NCBI GenBank assembly: GCA_020543525.1 | Contig: JAHYIO010000003.1 | Location: 434,001 to 498,000 of the forward strand | Direction: 5' to 3' | Source: Coriolopsis trogii | Taxonomy: Eukaryota; Basidiomycota; Agaricomycetes; Polyporales; Polyporaceae | DNA length: 64,000 nt | In this document: one piece after another, positions 10,823 through 23,600 of the stretch | How the letters are laid out: each line of letters opens with the position of its first letter | How positions within the stretch are numbered: the stretch's first letter is position 1 | Notes under the pieces: model-generated | The model's database searches: none | Told to the model about the DNA's origin: nothing | What the model saw: only the letters and a program-made list of their open reading frames with translations | Made by a program: the position numbers and the translations under genes

Positions 10823-11737
10823 AGCGTCGTCAAGAAGGATTAGGAGGAGGGGAGGAAGAGGGTGGAAGACGAGTGTAAGTGGCTGAGAACGGTCAGTGCC
10901 TGGCTCTTACAGTGACGTGGACTTTAGACGCTCGCTCATCACTTCTTTGTCGAGAGACTCGAGACCAGTCGAGAAACACATGAATCGCGATTTGTCCACA
11001 CCAGGGCTGCACTCTCCGTTCGTCAACTCAGCAGAGATGACCACAGTCGCGAGTGCGTGGAACACGGCGGCCAAGCGTGAAGGGGAATGATATCATAGCA
11101 CAGTGCGCTTTGCTGCAAACTACGCTCGGATATCACGCACAATGTCATGCGCAACTTCATCTAGTATACGCATGGAAGAGGTAGGAAACAGAGTGCCATT
11201 GATATATCATGATAGTATGCACCAAACTAATAAACTTGAATGTGGGAAGGTTCTGACACTCACTACACCACAGCATCCCTAAGAATGGGTGCGTGAGCTC
11301 TTTGTCCTCCCCAACCTACGGATTTACTCTCCGCATAACCGAATCGCCATGTCCTCTGTTGCACAAAGTCGAAGGGACAGGCACTGTCTAAGAGGTTGCG
11401 TGAAAAAAACTTAAGCAGCGGCGAGAACACACTCTTATACTCCGCATCTGTTTGGGTCTGTTTGGTCTACACCGGGCTATACCGAACTTCATCGGCGCTT
11501 TGCACTTGCCAAAGTCTGTGGCTCGTCGACGTCTAAGACTCAGACTCCAGAGGCCCTCACCCCGCTCTTCCACTCACTTGATCCAAGACAGCGGAAGATA
11601 CTTCCCAGGAAGAGCAAATAAATAGCTGTAATTGTTCATATGTAAGACATATCTTGCTCATCGTCGACAAATTATTACAACATGCATGTGCCACTATGTA
11701 AATCAGTTCAATAACCCATCGACCAAAGGGGTTGGCA
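10823..11737. other. Intergenic, SAR1 upstream / P450 downstream
   Basis: About 0.9 kb. The part near SAR1 should be its promoter. The rest becomes more AT-rich toward the P450 stop, as in a 3' flank. No gene or RNA was recognised. Confidence 0.5.
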
Positions 11738-14067
11738 TCAATGCTTGTCTAGTCTCTTCACTTTCAGGAGCAGCTCAGGTTTTGTACTCTGCTCTCCCAT
11801 GGTAGGATACAGGACCGAGGATGCATTCCACGCGATCGGCTCCCCCGTCGGCTCAAACGAGAAGCTCGTCAGGAGCATGCAAATGATGACTTCTACATGT
11901 ACATCCAGCATGTGGTCAGTACAAGGCACGCGCATCTTAGTTACGTCGCAAGGACTCACTCATCTCCACCTGCGAGAACCGGAAACCACTATCAAGCACG
12001 AATTAGAACTATCGACAATAAGAGTCATAGTTGGGACGCACATGCAGGATCGATGGCCGCCAGAGAAGGTGAGCCTGTCACAGCAGTCAACGTCTGGATC
12101 AGGGTCCAATTCATCACATCTCATGTACTTACAGGTTAGAATAGACACCGGGGATACGAGCCTCCTCAACTGCAGCTGGCAAACCCGCCAGCCAACGTTC
12201 GGGCTTCCATTCGGACGCGTCTTCGCCCCAAAGGGTCTTGTCCACATTACTCGCCTGATTGTTGATTATGACGACTGTACCCTTCGGGATGGCGAGGTGG
12301 TCCAAGATTTTGCCGTCCCGTCCATGAACGGGCCTAGAGAACGTCACCACAGTGTCTTTCATCGCACTGAAAAGAGAATCCATTGTCGTATATCAGTCAA
12401 ATGCATTAGTACTGAGGAAGCTCTAATACTCACGTACGAGCGGAGAGAATGACTGGCGCGTATACCCGCATCGTCTCTCTGCAGACGGCGTCGAGGTAGG
12501 GGAGCTTGACCAGCTCGTCGTATCCCACATCGGCCGTGCCTCCATGCGTAGCCTCAAGCAGCTCTTCTCGGAGCTTGTTTTGTGCTGCTGGATGCTCCGC
12601 AAGCACTTGGAGAGTACGCGAGAGCGAGTTTGAGGTGGTGTCCATACCGGCAAGGATGAATGTCCTATATACACATCACCGTGGTTAGTATGACACTCGG
12701 CGAAGCATCATCTGGACGTCGAGCACTCACGACATCTGCGCCAGGAGTTCCTCATCGGTGAGCCTTTCGGCCTCTGCAGCGATCATGTTCGCTCTCACTG
12801 CATCGTCCTTATTCAATAATACCCAAGACACCTTGGTGATGATCACTCACAGAATTTGCTCATGATGTCCTTGCCCTCACCGACCTGATGGGAGACCTCA
12901 TGCTTTCCTTGACGCAGCGCCGCCTTCTTCTCGTCAATGATCTCCTGCGAGCGCTTTTCCATGATGTCCGCCAGTTTGTTCACCTCGCGCACATCTCTCT
13001 GTGGAAGTACGCGGAGGAACCACCGGAGTGCCCAGCGTGGTAAGATATACGAGAGGTACTCGATCGCTAAGCGCGGAAGTTGCAGGCCACTCCTGTTCAG
13101 AGCCGGGCTGCTCCGCCGAGGACCAGTGTTAGGTCACGGCGTGGCCATGGACCTGAAAAGACTTACAAGAACATTTTCAAGGACTCGCCGAAGTCATCAG
13201 TCGATTCCTCCCCGAACGAGTCAAAGGAGTAGCCGAGCCCTGCCTGACCGAGCATTTCCAGAGTCGCGCGCCCGTTCCAGCCGTTCATGTCGAGAACCTC
13301 TGACTCCGCGCCGTCCGGTATCTGATCTTGAATCGCAGCACGCAGCTTAGGCAACGGAATACATTAGTGCCAATAACACGCCCGAAGAACGAGAGAGAGA
13401 GCAGACCTTGTGGGCCACCGACCAGAAAATATGGGTCATGTCGCGTAAGTGCGCAACTGAGAATACGGGATTGAGCATCTTGCGCTGACGGCGATGTTGG
13501 GCTCCATGAGTACTGAGCAATCCTGGACCAATCAACACGCTGAAGACACTGTGATACATTCGTTAGAATACTCTAGGTAGGACGGCCTCTATTTAGTATG
13601 GACTTACCTGTGTGGAATGAGGCTCTTCGGGAACGTGTCCTGATCCTTGACTAACACGGCGTGTAGTACCTTAGGATCATGTGTCACGAGAGACTTGACC
13701 TGTTCATGTAAAGAGAGATGATCAGTAGGTCCACATGCAGGCCTGTCCACTGATCGATATCATGGCGAACCCACATTCAACATATTCGTCCAAACACAGC
13801 TTGGCCCATAGGTCTCGGCCATTTGTGCCCAACTCTTCCAGCTTTGTCTGTCACTATACTCAGGAACGCAGCCTGTGGAGGCGTGGTAAGGTGACCATAT
13901 ACCATAGCATGTCACGGCGAATATCAAGCATACGCACCCAGAAGTAGCGAGACTGGACGCGGGCCGGGTAGGTTATCCAAAGGATGGGTCAGGAGGTATC
14001 GACGCAGTATGCTCCATATAAAATAGAGCAGCCCAATCGCAGGAGCAAAGAGAATATTCATGGCCAT
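11738..14067 (-). CDS. Cytochrome P450 monooxygenase
   Basis: Membrane-anchored microsomal P450. The start at 14067 gives MAMNILFAPAIGLLYFIWSI, a signal-anchor helix, then the Pro-rich hinge DNLPGPRP. About twelve exons, roughly 540 residues. Landmarks in order: GLLSTHGAQHRRQRKMLNPV (helix C WxxxR region), I-helix FILAGMDTTS with the oxygen-activating acid-Thr pair, ETMR (ExxR), WKPERWL (PERF region), and the heme loop FSGGHRSCIG with the Cys ligand, split by an intron after SC. The protein ends KVKRLDKH. It resembles the large fungal CYP families with the MLNPVFS block; no family number is claimed. A neighbour of a HET gene, so not obviously part of a metabolite cluster. Function unknown. 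Confidence 0.9.
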
Positions 14068-14385
14068 TGCACGAACGATCAGGGAACATGCAGTTGAAAG
14101 AGTGACTCGGAAGTATGTGAAGTTTACTTCCCGCCTATACGTAGTGCGAAGCGCTCAGGCTGTGGCACGGGCCGGCACCCCGCAATCGCGCATTCTGTCG
14201 CCCCTCGACTCTGCAAGACCGCTCTACACCGATGAGTTGAGCTATGGTGAACAAATATGGTTAGCTATTCCCAATGTAGTTGAGAGGTCCAAAGAGACAG
14301 GAGGATTGATCACCGACAAGATCGTCGTATGCGTAACGATGATGAGTACAAGCACTAAGTAATATCGGTTCAATCTCAGATGCAT
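14068..14385. other. Intergenic, P450 upstream / HET downstream
   Basis: Short region that should contain the P450 promoter. No further gene is supported. Confidence 0.5.
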
Positions 14386-16524
14386 TCATACAATCTCAAT
14401 CTCGACCGCTGACTGCTCCGAGACCCAGTCCCATGAGGAGATGCGGAGACGGTGATTCGGGTCCGTATTGAACCGTCCAACCCTCCGAAACGCGTTCCTC
14501 TTCCGCTCTGGCAGCACCGCGTCCGCCGAGCCTGCATGTGTAAGGACGAGGCCCTCCATCGTGTCCTCTCTCCCTCGGATTGGGACGACCCATCCCGTCT
14601 GCATCGCTGCATCGTCTTCCACGTCGATGGTTCCCAACAAAACGATTTGCGAGGTGACCGCTTCGACTTCATGTTGGTCGTCCAGCCCGCTGCCAACGTC
14701 GTGCAGTGATGTTGAGACCTGAGACTGCAGAGAGAAGCAGTAGAACCACTTCTCCCTGTACCACGAGCACGGGATCAGCGGAGCGCGCAAGACAAGCGAT
14801 GCGCCTGTGACTTCTCCGAACGGCAGCACTGCGTCTTTCAGAGTGACCTCGCACTTGACCACCTCTGCGAGGGCCATACCCTTATAGTAATCCGGCGTCC
14901 CTGGGTAGACCTCCCCCTCTATGGCGGCCCACGACCATGATGGGGCGCGGTACTCCGTCGGACGAGAGAGCGTTGTATTGAAGCTCGCATGGCGCCAGAG
15001 CAGGTCCTCTAGGAGCGTGTCGCGCCACAAGCCGGCGAGATATTCCGAGCGGAAGACACTCGCAAACTCCTCTGCGATCCCTCCACAAGCGACCAGTTTG
15101 TCAGACGCGAGAGTGATGTTCCTTCGGGTGTAGTCCTGTATTGACGTTTGCCATCCCGTGCGCACTATCTCCCATACTTTCGAGTTTTGCTCGACAAGCG
15201 GCGGGTCGGCGAGGAAGAGAATATCGGGCAGGCGTCGGTCATAGTACGTGTCGTAGTATGCGTTGCCGATGCTCATCGTTGTCGTCTGACATCTGAATTG
15301 AATCGTTTGTGAGGTGAAAAGAAGACTGCGGGTAGACATGAAGTACTCCTGCATGCACCAGCCCCGCGCGCTGATGGGCTCCTGCGCAGGATTGTAGGGC
15401 AGGAGTGTATATCCAAATGGGTCGGCAGACGTTCCTACTGGAGAGATGTATATTGTGCCGACCGACGGTGGTGAAGTAGGCTCAGCCGTACAGTCCCGGG
15501 GACAGATGAACGGAAGCGCGAAGTCGCGCGAGAAGTCGTTATCCTTTCCGGAGGACGAAGGAGGACGATCTTGGAGGAAGCCCTCACCAACTCGGCGTGC
15601 GCTAGAGGCGATGATGGTGAGGTACGCGTCGCGGTAGATGCGACGCATGCGCCCAATCTCGCGCTGCTTGTCCTCGTCGTCGTTCTGAACGATGCACAAG
15701 CTGTCTACCCAGAGGTATTGAAACCCAAGCTCATGCGTGACGTGGATCGCGTCAAGGATGGTTTGAGGGAGCCGAGGTGCATCGATCCTCTTCGTATAAG
15801 TCGATATGTTTTGCTTAGTGGTGCTGTGGGGTTGCGCTTCTCCCCAGACGTAGCTGAGGGCGAGGTATGTACCACGCATGTCGCCCGTTGGTGCAAGGCG
15901 CGGATGACTGGGATCCGCGCAGTCGATGAGGCGAGTGGGGAGGGGTATATTTGTGGACATGGAGAATGCACCACACCGATGGTGCTCGTGTACGCATCTA
16001 TCGATACTTGCTTTGGCTAACGATAGAGTGCGCTGGGATCCGACGTCCAAGACCGGGCTTCGCGCCACAATGTATGGGGCTGCCGGATCATCTAATGACA
16101 GTAACAGCTCACTGTGAATGAGTTCCTGCGAGTTCGTTCAGCACATTGCTATCTCACCTGGATTGGCGTACACATATCCCGAGAAGCCGTGTTGTCCGTT
16201 GATATATACCGACATACTCTGTGTATCTTCGGGAGTGCAGTGTCTCCGGAGGCGTCGCGAGCCCACCTCGCCGACGGCTATTGTCAACGGTGCGGTAGGG
16301 TTCGAGCCATCGGCATCTCCGCGGATGTTGAGGACGAGTCGGCACCACCGGCAGCCAGCGTCGGCGCGAAACTCCAGCTCAGCCCACGAGGTCGAATACA
16401 GGTACCCAGCGCCCGTAGAGTCAGTGGACGCAAAGTCAAGCGGTGCGTTGAGAAGCCCAAAGTGCGCTGCGAATGGACCTTGCCAGCACACTTCGCATAT
16501 TGAAAGTGGCTTCAAAGGTGACAT
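14386..16524 (-). CDS. HET-domain (heterokaryon incompatibility) protein
   Basis: Two exons, 16524-16158 and 16091-14386, joined by an intron with donor GTGAGA and acceptor CATTAG; the joined frame is 690 residues. ATG at 16524 (MSPLKPLSICEVCWQGPFAA). The N terminus has paired cysteines (CEVC, then CRWC), often seen ahead of HET domains. The HET core is clear: YLALSYVWGEAQ, LPQTILDAIHVTHELGFQYL, WVDSLCIVQNDDEDKQREIG, IYRDAYLTIIASSA, then RGWCMQEYFMSTRSLLFTSQ. HET proteins can trigger cell death when incompatible hyphae fuse, but most basidiomycete members are uncharacterised. The C-terminal part has no recognised domain. Such genes often vary strongly between strains. Confidence 0.9.
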
Positions 16525-17171
16525 ATTCACAGGTCTAGGAAACGGTTGAGCGGCGTTCCAAGATGAGTAATGGCATGAGACATACCTTGGAGCATCCACA
16601 AATGCACCTTCCGCGCCAGACAGCGGTGAGATCGAGGCAACGATGTGTGCGTCAAGGGAACTTGTCACTGCGTTGCTGTCCCGACGATGCTGGATATCTT
16701 GATCGTTCCTGCGCATAGGGAAAAGAGACATCATAGAGTGAAAGCAACCCATAGTGAGCAAATATTCGCGTCAGAACCTCTCTGTACTAAGTATACAGCA
16801 GGTAGGCAAGCCATGCAGCTTCCACGCATCACGACCCTGCCAGACTCACGAGGGAACGTGTGGCTGTCAGACGGACAGCAGGTGTGTGCATGTTGTCAGC
16901 TGCAATAGCGACTTTCCGCATGGTAACGTGTCCAGAGAAGAGAGCATACAAGGTAGCACGCACGCGCCGACCTATATTAGGAAATAGCGCATGCGGACGA
17001 AGGTTATAAAAGGATAGAATGTGTGATCGTCAGGTGTGCCTGAGACGGCGCGCGTATAACTCGATGTCGCGGGTCTCGAGGATGGCACAACGTAAACTGC
17101 ATCCATTGGGGCCGTGACCGAGCAGCAGCGCAATCATCACAACGTCCATGACATATTCCTACCATAACGTG
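16525..17171. other. Intergenic, HET upstream / SRP receptor beta downstream
   Basis: About 650 bases. The HET reading frame stays open to 16761, but the upstream part has no HET-like character, so it is left out of the gene. A TATAAAAG string lies on the plus strand near 17005-17012 without any plus-strand gene after it, so no promoter is claimed. Confidence 0.45.
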
Positions 17172-18168
17172 TCATGGAAGGTCTTCTAGCCATCGGCGAA
17201 GAGGAGAGAGCCCGTCACCCTCAAAGTGCTTTTCGTCCGTATCAGGGGCGGCGAGTTTCCCAACAGACACGGACGTCCCCAGGAAAGCAATCTCGCCGCC
17301 TTCCCATTCTGTGAACTTGAACTCTCCTCCCGAGCACTCCAAACCACCCATCTGCGAGTCGACGCCCTCCGCACCAAGGCTCTCCACCCCCACGCCGTTC
17401 GCGTGCGACGCCCGACGCTTCTCCAGTTCGCGCTCCAGGATAGTGCGTACGCGGCTTATGGCGAGCTCTTCCGCGGATGCGTTGGCGGTGGGTTTGAGAA
17501 GGTCGCATTTGTGCGCGAGGATGGTTAGCGTTGGTGTTGCGCGTGAAGGAGGTAGTGATGTCAGCGCGTTGAGTATCATGTGTAAATGCCTGGAGCATGT
17601 GTTAGGACATCGGCATAGGAGGAGTGATTGACGTACTCTGCGACAGCGGCACCGTTACGCGAAATGGTACTAGAATCCACCACAAATGCAACGGCTTTCG
17701 ACTGAGGGAGGTGCTCCTGGAACTCGTCGCGAATGCGGGGATGACCTGGCACGTCAACGATACGCAGTGTTGAGTGAGATGCAGGTAGAGCGAAAAGTGC
17801 AGCATTTGTCTGCATAGATGTATGCGTGGGGAGGGTTTGCTTGTATACAAGCTGAAGGTACGGATTGAGGATTGAGTGAGTCGGTGCAGACACACCAGTC
17901 GTGCAAGGACTCACATTGGATAGTATCGCTGTCTTTCCCGCGTCTGAACAGCCTACTAGCAAGACAGCATCCCCACGTTGCGTAGACTTTCTCCTTGCGA
18001 GAACTACGGATACTGGCGACACAATGAGGAACAATTGCCACACAGTACAGAGGCTTACGGACCTAGGACAAGCAAGACGGCGAGCACGAGTGCGCCTACC
18101 ACTTGGAGCTGGGGGGTAAGTACTGGTATTGGAGACAAGACCTCTGGTGTCGGTTCGTTTACGGCCAT
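17172..18168 (-). CDS. Signal recognition particle receptor beta subunit
   Basis: Small membrane-anchored GTPase that holds SRP receptor alpha at the ER. The start at 18168 (MAVNEPTPEVLSPIPVLTPQ) is followed by one transmembrane helix (VVGALVLAVLLVL). The GTPase part has GCSDAGKTAIL (P-loop), RIVDVPGHPRIRDEF (G3), a FVVDSSTISRN stretch and ILAHKCDLLKPTANASAEEL (G4, HKCD as in SRbeta). Four exons; the small second one, LARRKSTQRGDAVLLVGCSD, starts after an intron ending near 18003. The C-terminal extension contains FTEWEGGEIAFLGTSVSVGK, and the end WLEDLP is typical for the family. Length, about 280 residues, is normal. Confidence 0.9.
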
Positions 18169-18468
18169 GTTCGATGAGGACTATATGAGGACCGACAAGA
18201 GAGTCGAGAGTACGAGACAAGACTCAAGTAGACGCTGACAGTGATGATGCGTGCACTGGCAAACGCGAGCAGCTCACATGATCGATCGACGGTGGTAATG
18301 GTGATTTTTAAAGGCTTATACCAAGACGTGGATTTCTCAAGTTAGTCAGTTGATGTGGTAGGAACACCTAGACATGCTCATGGCAAGCTTGGTCCCTATG
18401 TAGCGGCAGCGCGGCAAGTATGGGAGCACATTCACTTGAATTCCGCGTTGATGGAACATGTAGCTATC
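18169..18468. other. Intergenic, SRP receptor beta upstream
   Basis: About 300 bases between two minus-strand genes. No gene is seen. Confidence 0.45.
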
Positions 18469-19419
18469 CTAGTACTCAGACTCATCAAAGTCTTCGTAGT
18501 CAACGCTCTCCTCGAAGGAGTCGTCCCAGTCAATGTCATCGACATCGACACTGTCCATCTCCTCATCCTCGAAGTCAAAGTCATCCAACTCATCATCACG
18601 ACCGAACAGGCCACCCGCGCCGGTCTGAGCAATACGAGCTGCAGCATCCGCCTCCGTATCACAAGCAATGCTATAACACGCCAAGTCAGCGCAATACTAT
18701 ACGCGCTCATCAGATCCTGATCGTACCTTGTTCCAGGGGAAAGGACGAGGGGCAAAGCGAGGCACTTCAAGCCAGTGTTGCACGGGAACGTCACCCACTG
18801 GCCGTTCGCACACTGGGCAAATTCGCCGTTGACACAGCCGTTCTCACCAGAGTTGCAAGGCGAGCTCTTGGACAGCGACTGGAACTTCCGGTTGAGAGCC
18901 TGTGCGTCCCGTCCGTTCTGCAAAGTGAACGCTGCGCGACTGGGATGGAGTTAGACGTGAAGGGTTCCTAATTAAGGCTGCGGGACTCACGAATACAGGT
19001 CGCGGCCCCGGAGACCACCCGAAGCCCCGGTACTTGCAATACGAGAGGCAGCATCGGCCTCGGTGTCGCAAGTGACGCTGGCCATACCCATCAGCATGCG
19101 TAACCCTTGGAAGGCACGACGTGAACTTACCTTGTTCCCTTGCTGTTGACCAACGGCAGCGCAACGCATGTCAGGCCCCCGGCGCAAGGCGTCATGACAA
19201 ACTTGCCATGATCGCACTTGGCAAATGCGCCGCGAACGCAAGCGACCTCGCCGTCCGTACACCTCGAGTTCGCGTTTAGCGACGCGAAGTGGCGGTTCAG
19301 TGCCTGTGCGTCCTTTCCGTTCTGCAGCGTGAACGCGGCGCGCCGTTCGCGGACGGGACCCGCAGCGACCAGGCCGGCGAGGGAGAGAGGAAGGATGACG
19401 AAGCTGAAGAAATGCATGG
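18469..19419 (-). CDS. Secreted protein with two CBM19-like chitin-binding modules and an acidic tail
   Basis: ATG at 19419 starts a clear signal peptide (MHFFSFVILPLSLAGLVAAG) followed by a dibasic RERR that could be processed. Two copies of one module follow. Module 1 runs from AAFTLQNGKDAQALNRHFAS to CDTEADAASRIASTGA; module 2 from AAFTLQNGRDAQALNRKFQS to CDTEADAAARIAQTGA. Each has four to five cysteines in the pattern C..GE.AC..GAFAKC..G.....C..GL.C, like CBM19 of fungal chitinases; the assignment is by pattern memory and moderately sure. Both modules are split by an intron at the same codon and phase (Thr-Ser, AG|C), so the second arose by internal duplication. A further intron separates them. 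The C terminus is a highly acidic tail rich in Asp/Glu/Tyr. A role at the chitin cell wall is inferred. Confidence 0.75.
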
Positions 19420-20660
19420 CGTCGTGAACTGAAGAGAGAGTGAACGTTGAAAGAACGAGCGAGAATAGCAAGGGGGCGACTGAGCGCGAATTCGTGAAGG
19501 TGAGGGGCGGCCGGGCTCCTGAGGCATCTTGGTGGATTCAACGGGGTATTTGTAGGATTTTGGAGGCGGGCGCAAGGGTCCGGCCTGAGGCTACTTACTG
19601 GATCAGAATGCGCTACGCCCATAGAGATCTCAAACACTAGACCTACCTTAAGGGGCATCAATATGACCAGATGTGCACAGGATTCGACTATCCGCGCATG
19701 GTAACGGAGACGCTAGTCTCGCCCGACCGTCCTCCACGCAGAAAATACGGAAGATTGCGTCCGTCTGCATCCGAACCTTGATGCCGACGCGGAAGAAATC
19801 AGGTGAGCCTTCCCTGGAAAGTAAAGAAACTTGTACGATTCGAAAGGAATCCTCAATCGTACGGGGCCTACTAGTGCGTGGATGGGAGGTATGACCATGA
19901 CCACACAGCCATGTGACCGCGGTACAGCCATTGCCAATGCCCATTCAAAAAGCGAGCAATACGACGCCGCCAAGGGGATGAACCTCTGTGTAGCACCAGT
20001 CTGTCAAGTTCAGCTTCCCATCATGCTGCAGCGATGCGCGGCCACGGACTGGCGGAACAAATCTCGCCATCTGAATATGCACATGGGCCTGGGTGATGGG
20101 CACGGCTTTCGAGCTGCCTGGACGTTGAGGACAGATGATGCCGCTGTGCGCGGCGTGATGATGGGAAGTAAACAAACCTCACAAGCGAGCGAGCCCTTGT
20201 CCGATGTCCATGTAAGTCACGAACATGACTCGACACTGACAAGCCGATTCAGGACGTCGACCTACAGGAATCTACCAAGCTCCAGTAGTGCTGCGTGGAC
20301 TCGGATTGCATGTCAACCAGAGGCAAATGAGTGCTCTGTGAGGCAAAATCCTTGCAGTCTGCGTTCTCATGAAACAAGGGCTTCTTCATCTGCAGTAAAC
20401 CAGAACCTCTGGAGAGGCAATATGCAGCTCAGGTCGAATGAGGGAACCAAGGAGTGAATCTGATGATGGAGCGCTCAGCGAGCAGCTACATAGGGAGGGA
20501 TCTAATCTAATCTCTAAGCCACGTGCACGAAATTTCCTCTCCGATCGTGGTGTAGGAGGCGCCGAAAGTCGAGACGGACTGTCTCGTCCAGGCCTGTGCT
20601 TTACGGCCTTATCGTATTCTGGTCTTGCTCTTTGGTTTCATATACATCTCGGCGACGAAC
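19420..20660. promoter_or_regulatory. Divergent intergenic region, CBM19-like gene / UTP21
   Basis: 1.24 kb between genes read outward. It must hold both promoters. No tRNA or small gene is supported; a 200-residue open frame (19831-20457, +) lacks any recognisable character or homologous motif. Confidence 0.45.
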
Positions 20661-23600
20661 ATGGGTGCTAATGCAGAAACGCGCTCAAGCCCTCCACCGA
20701 GAAAGCGTGCAAGGGTAGAAATACCCGAGACCCGCAAGCAGGAACCTCGTCTCTTCGCTCCCTTCCGTGCACTTGGCCTCATCACGAATAACGTCCCATT
20801 CGTACTCCAAACACGCTCACATAAAGGAGCAACGGACGGACCTAGGATACATCTGTTGACATGCTTAGGGAAGGCATGGGCCATGTGGGAAGGCGGAAAG
20901 ATGGGTCTCCTCTTCGTAGGTATGTCCTCAACTTTGGCAGTTCATGCTCATACAGTTCCGCTTTTGATGCTCACATGCGACATGCATTCCTCAGGTCCGG
21001 ATGCTCCTGCGCCCATAGCCTCTATGGCCATGGATGGTAATGCTGTGTGGGTCTCTGCCGGACCGCACCTCATAAAATACCTCAGGGGGAAAGAGGTATA
21101 GTGTCTTGAGACTCTGGTATGATTATCCGTTCATAACGACTTCCTCAAGGTCGAACGCTTCACCAATCCCCTGGAAACATCGTTGACACATATCCTTGTG
21201 TTTGGTCCTCAAATTCTCGCTCTTACTGAAGATGGCTCCAGAATGCTCGTATGGGACACGGAAAGCGGAGGTGAGTACCATGGCCTTCCTTCGCATCGTA
21301 CATGCTAACGTCCGTTCAGCTCTACAAGCGACCATTCAGTTCGAACCAGGTTTCACTGCTATCATGATCCACCACCCAGCTACATATCTCAACAAAGTCC
21401 TTGTTGCGAGTAGTCAAGGCAGCATGCAGCTGTGGAACATTCGCACCCAGTACGAAACCCCAGCGCAGCCAATCTCTTCTCACTGAGTAACTCCTCCTGA
21501 TACAGGACACTCATCCACACATTTTCTGCGGCATCGTTATTGACGTCACCCTCCAATACGACGTCTACTGCTATCACGGCTCTCGCTCGTTCGCCAGCGA
21601 TTGATGTCGTCGGCATTGGTTTCTCTTCCGGAGAAATATCTGTATACGATATCAGGGCTGACGAACGCCTAATGCGTATGGTCATGCAGGATGGCGGCAT
21701 CCGTGCAATGTCGTTCAGGAGCGGTACGTGCAATTTACGCCCCATCGAGACTTGTGCTCAATGTCTCCTATCTACAGATGGGCATCCTGTCCTAGCCACT
21801 GCCTCTTCGACAGGGCACATAGCCCTTTGGGATCTAAATGCAAATGGAAGACTCTTGCATATCGTCCGTGGCGCCCACGATGGCGCTGTGACAACCCTTG
21901 AGTGGGTACCAGGTCAACCGATTTTGCTCAGCTCTGGTGAAGACAACAGCGTCAAGGTGAGATGCTCCTTAACCGTGTTCACAGACAACATGGCTCACAG
22001 TAGTCTAGCAATGGCTTTTCGATTCACCGACGGAAGCTCCGCGGCTACTGAAGTTCCGTTCTGGACATCATGCCCCTCCTCATCTCATCCGCTATTATGG
22101 CGAGGATGGCAAGCAGATTCTTACCGCTTCTCGGGATCGCAGTTTACGGTGCACAAGTGTTGTGCGCGACTCGCGAAGCTTTGAGTTGAGTCAAGGTCTG
22201 TCCTCAGCTTTCATCCACACCACGGGTCGCTTGCTGAACGCGATATGCAGGCTCTCTCGCTAAAAAGGCGACAAGTCTCTCTATTCCCATCACGTCACTC
22301 AAATATCCCCCTATTACCAGCTTGTCGTACTCTACGACCCGATCGAAGGATTGGGATGACATTCTCACCGCGCATTCCGACGAAGCCGTCGCACGGACCT
22401 GGACAATGAAAGACAAACGGGTAGGCAAGCACGTCTTCAACCTTGCGGCAGAGAAGAAGAAAGGCACAGCAGTAGGTTCTGTCAAGGTAAGCCTCACCGT
22501 AGTCTCCACCACATTTCACGCCCTAACAGAACCATGTCCTCTCTAGTCTGTATGCGTGACAGCGTGCGGGAACTTTGGCCTCACAGCGTCCTCTACGGGT
22601 GTCATCAATATGTACAACATGCAGTCTGGTATCCTGAGACGCACCTACAGCGTCGGGCCATGTCCAGCCAACGTCACAAGCCGATTCCGTCCAACAGGCA
22701 AGAAGAAGGAAGAGCGAAGCATCACGGGTCTCGCAAGCGACGCTCTGGACAGGGTGGTCGTGGCCAGTACGCTGGATGGAACGATCAACGTACGTGTTAT
22801 TCCCACATTCTCCTCTCTTGTTGTGTGGATTGACATGATCGACATCAGTTCTTTGACTTCCACACCGCGGCGCTGGAACACACATTGGTGCTCCCATCTG
22901 CTGCTGTGTCCATCACACTGCATCGCGACAGTGGGTTGCTTGCTGTTATCTGTGACGACCTCCTCGTCCGCATTGTCGATATTGAGACAAGACGCGTCGT
23001 GCGAGAACTCGGCGGCTTCCGCGGACGTGTGCTAGACGTGGTAGGTACTAAAGCCCCTGTCGCTTTCTGGGGTCATCAGCGTCTTTCTCGTGCGCTGACT
23101 ATGCCTCTGCAGACGTTCTCCCCCGACTCGAGATGGGTCGTGACGACGTCTTTGGATTCTATCATCCGAACATTCGACGTGCCCACAGGCCGACTGATTG
23201 ACCTGTTCCGTACGTCGAGCGTAGCAACGAGCGTCTCGTTCTCGCCCACGAACGACTTCCTGGCCACGGCCCATGTAGACAGCGTCGGCGTATACCTCTG
23301 GTGAGCAACCATCGAACTCTATGTGTGCGACACTAGGTACTCATCTTACGCGATAGGGCGAATCGCGCGCAGTACACCGAGGTTCCGTTCAAGAGCATCG
23401 TCGAAGACGACGTCGTGGACATCTCCCTGCCATCGATGCAAGGCGTAGCCGAGGACGAAGGTCAGTTTCAATTCCTTTCTTACCCTGTCCCAGTGCGAGT
23501 CCGTCTAACATATAATATGCAATAGCGCTCGACGCTCTCCAAGCGCTCACGGTCCAAGACACGCCAACGGACGTGTTTGCGACGCCCCCACAGCTGGACG

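Noticed and set aside
17005..17012. TATAAAAG on the plus strand
   Set aside because: No plus-strand gene follows; the next gene to the right is on the minus strand and ends there.
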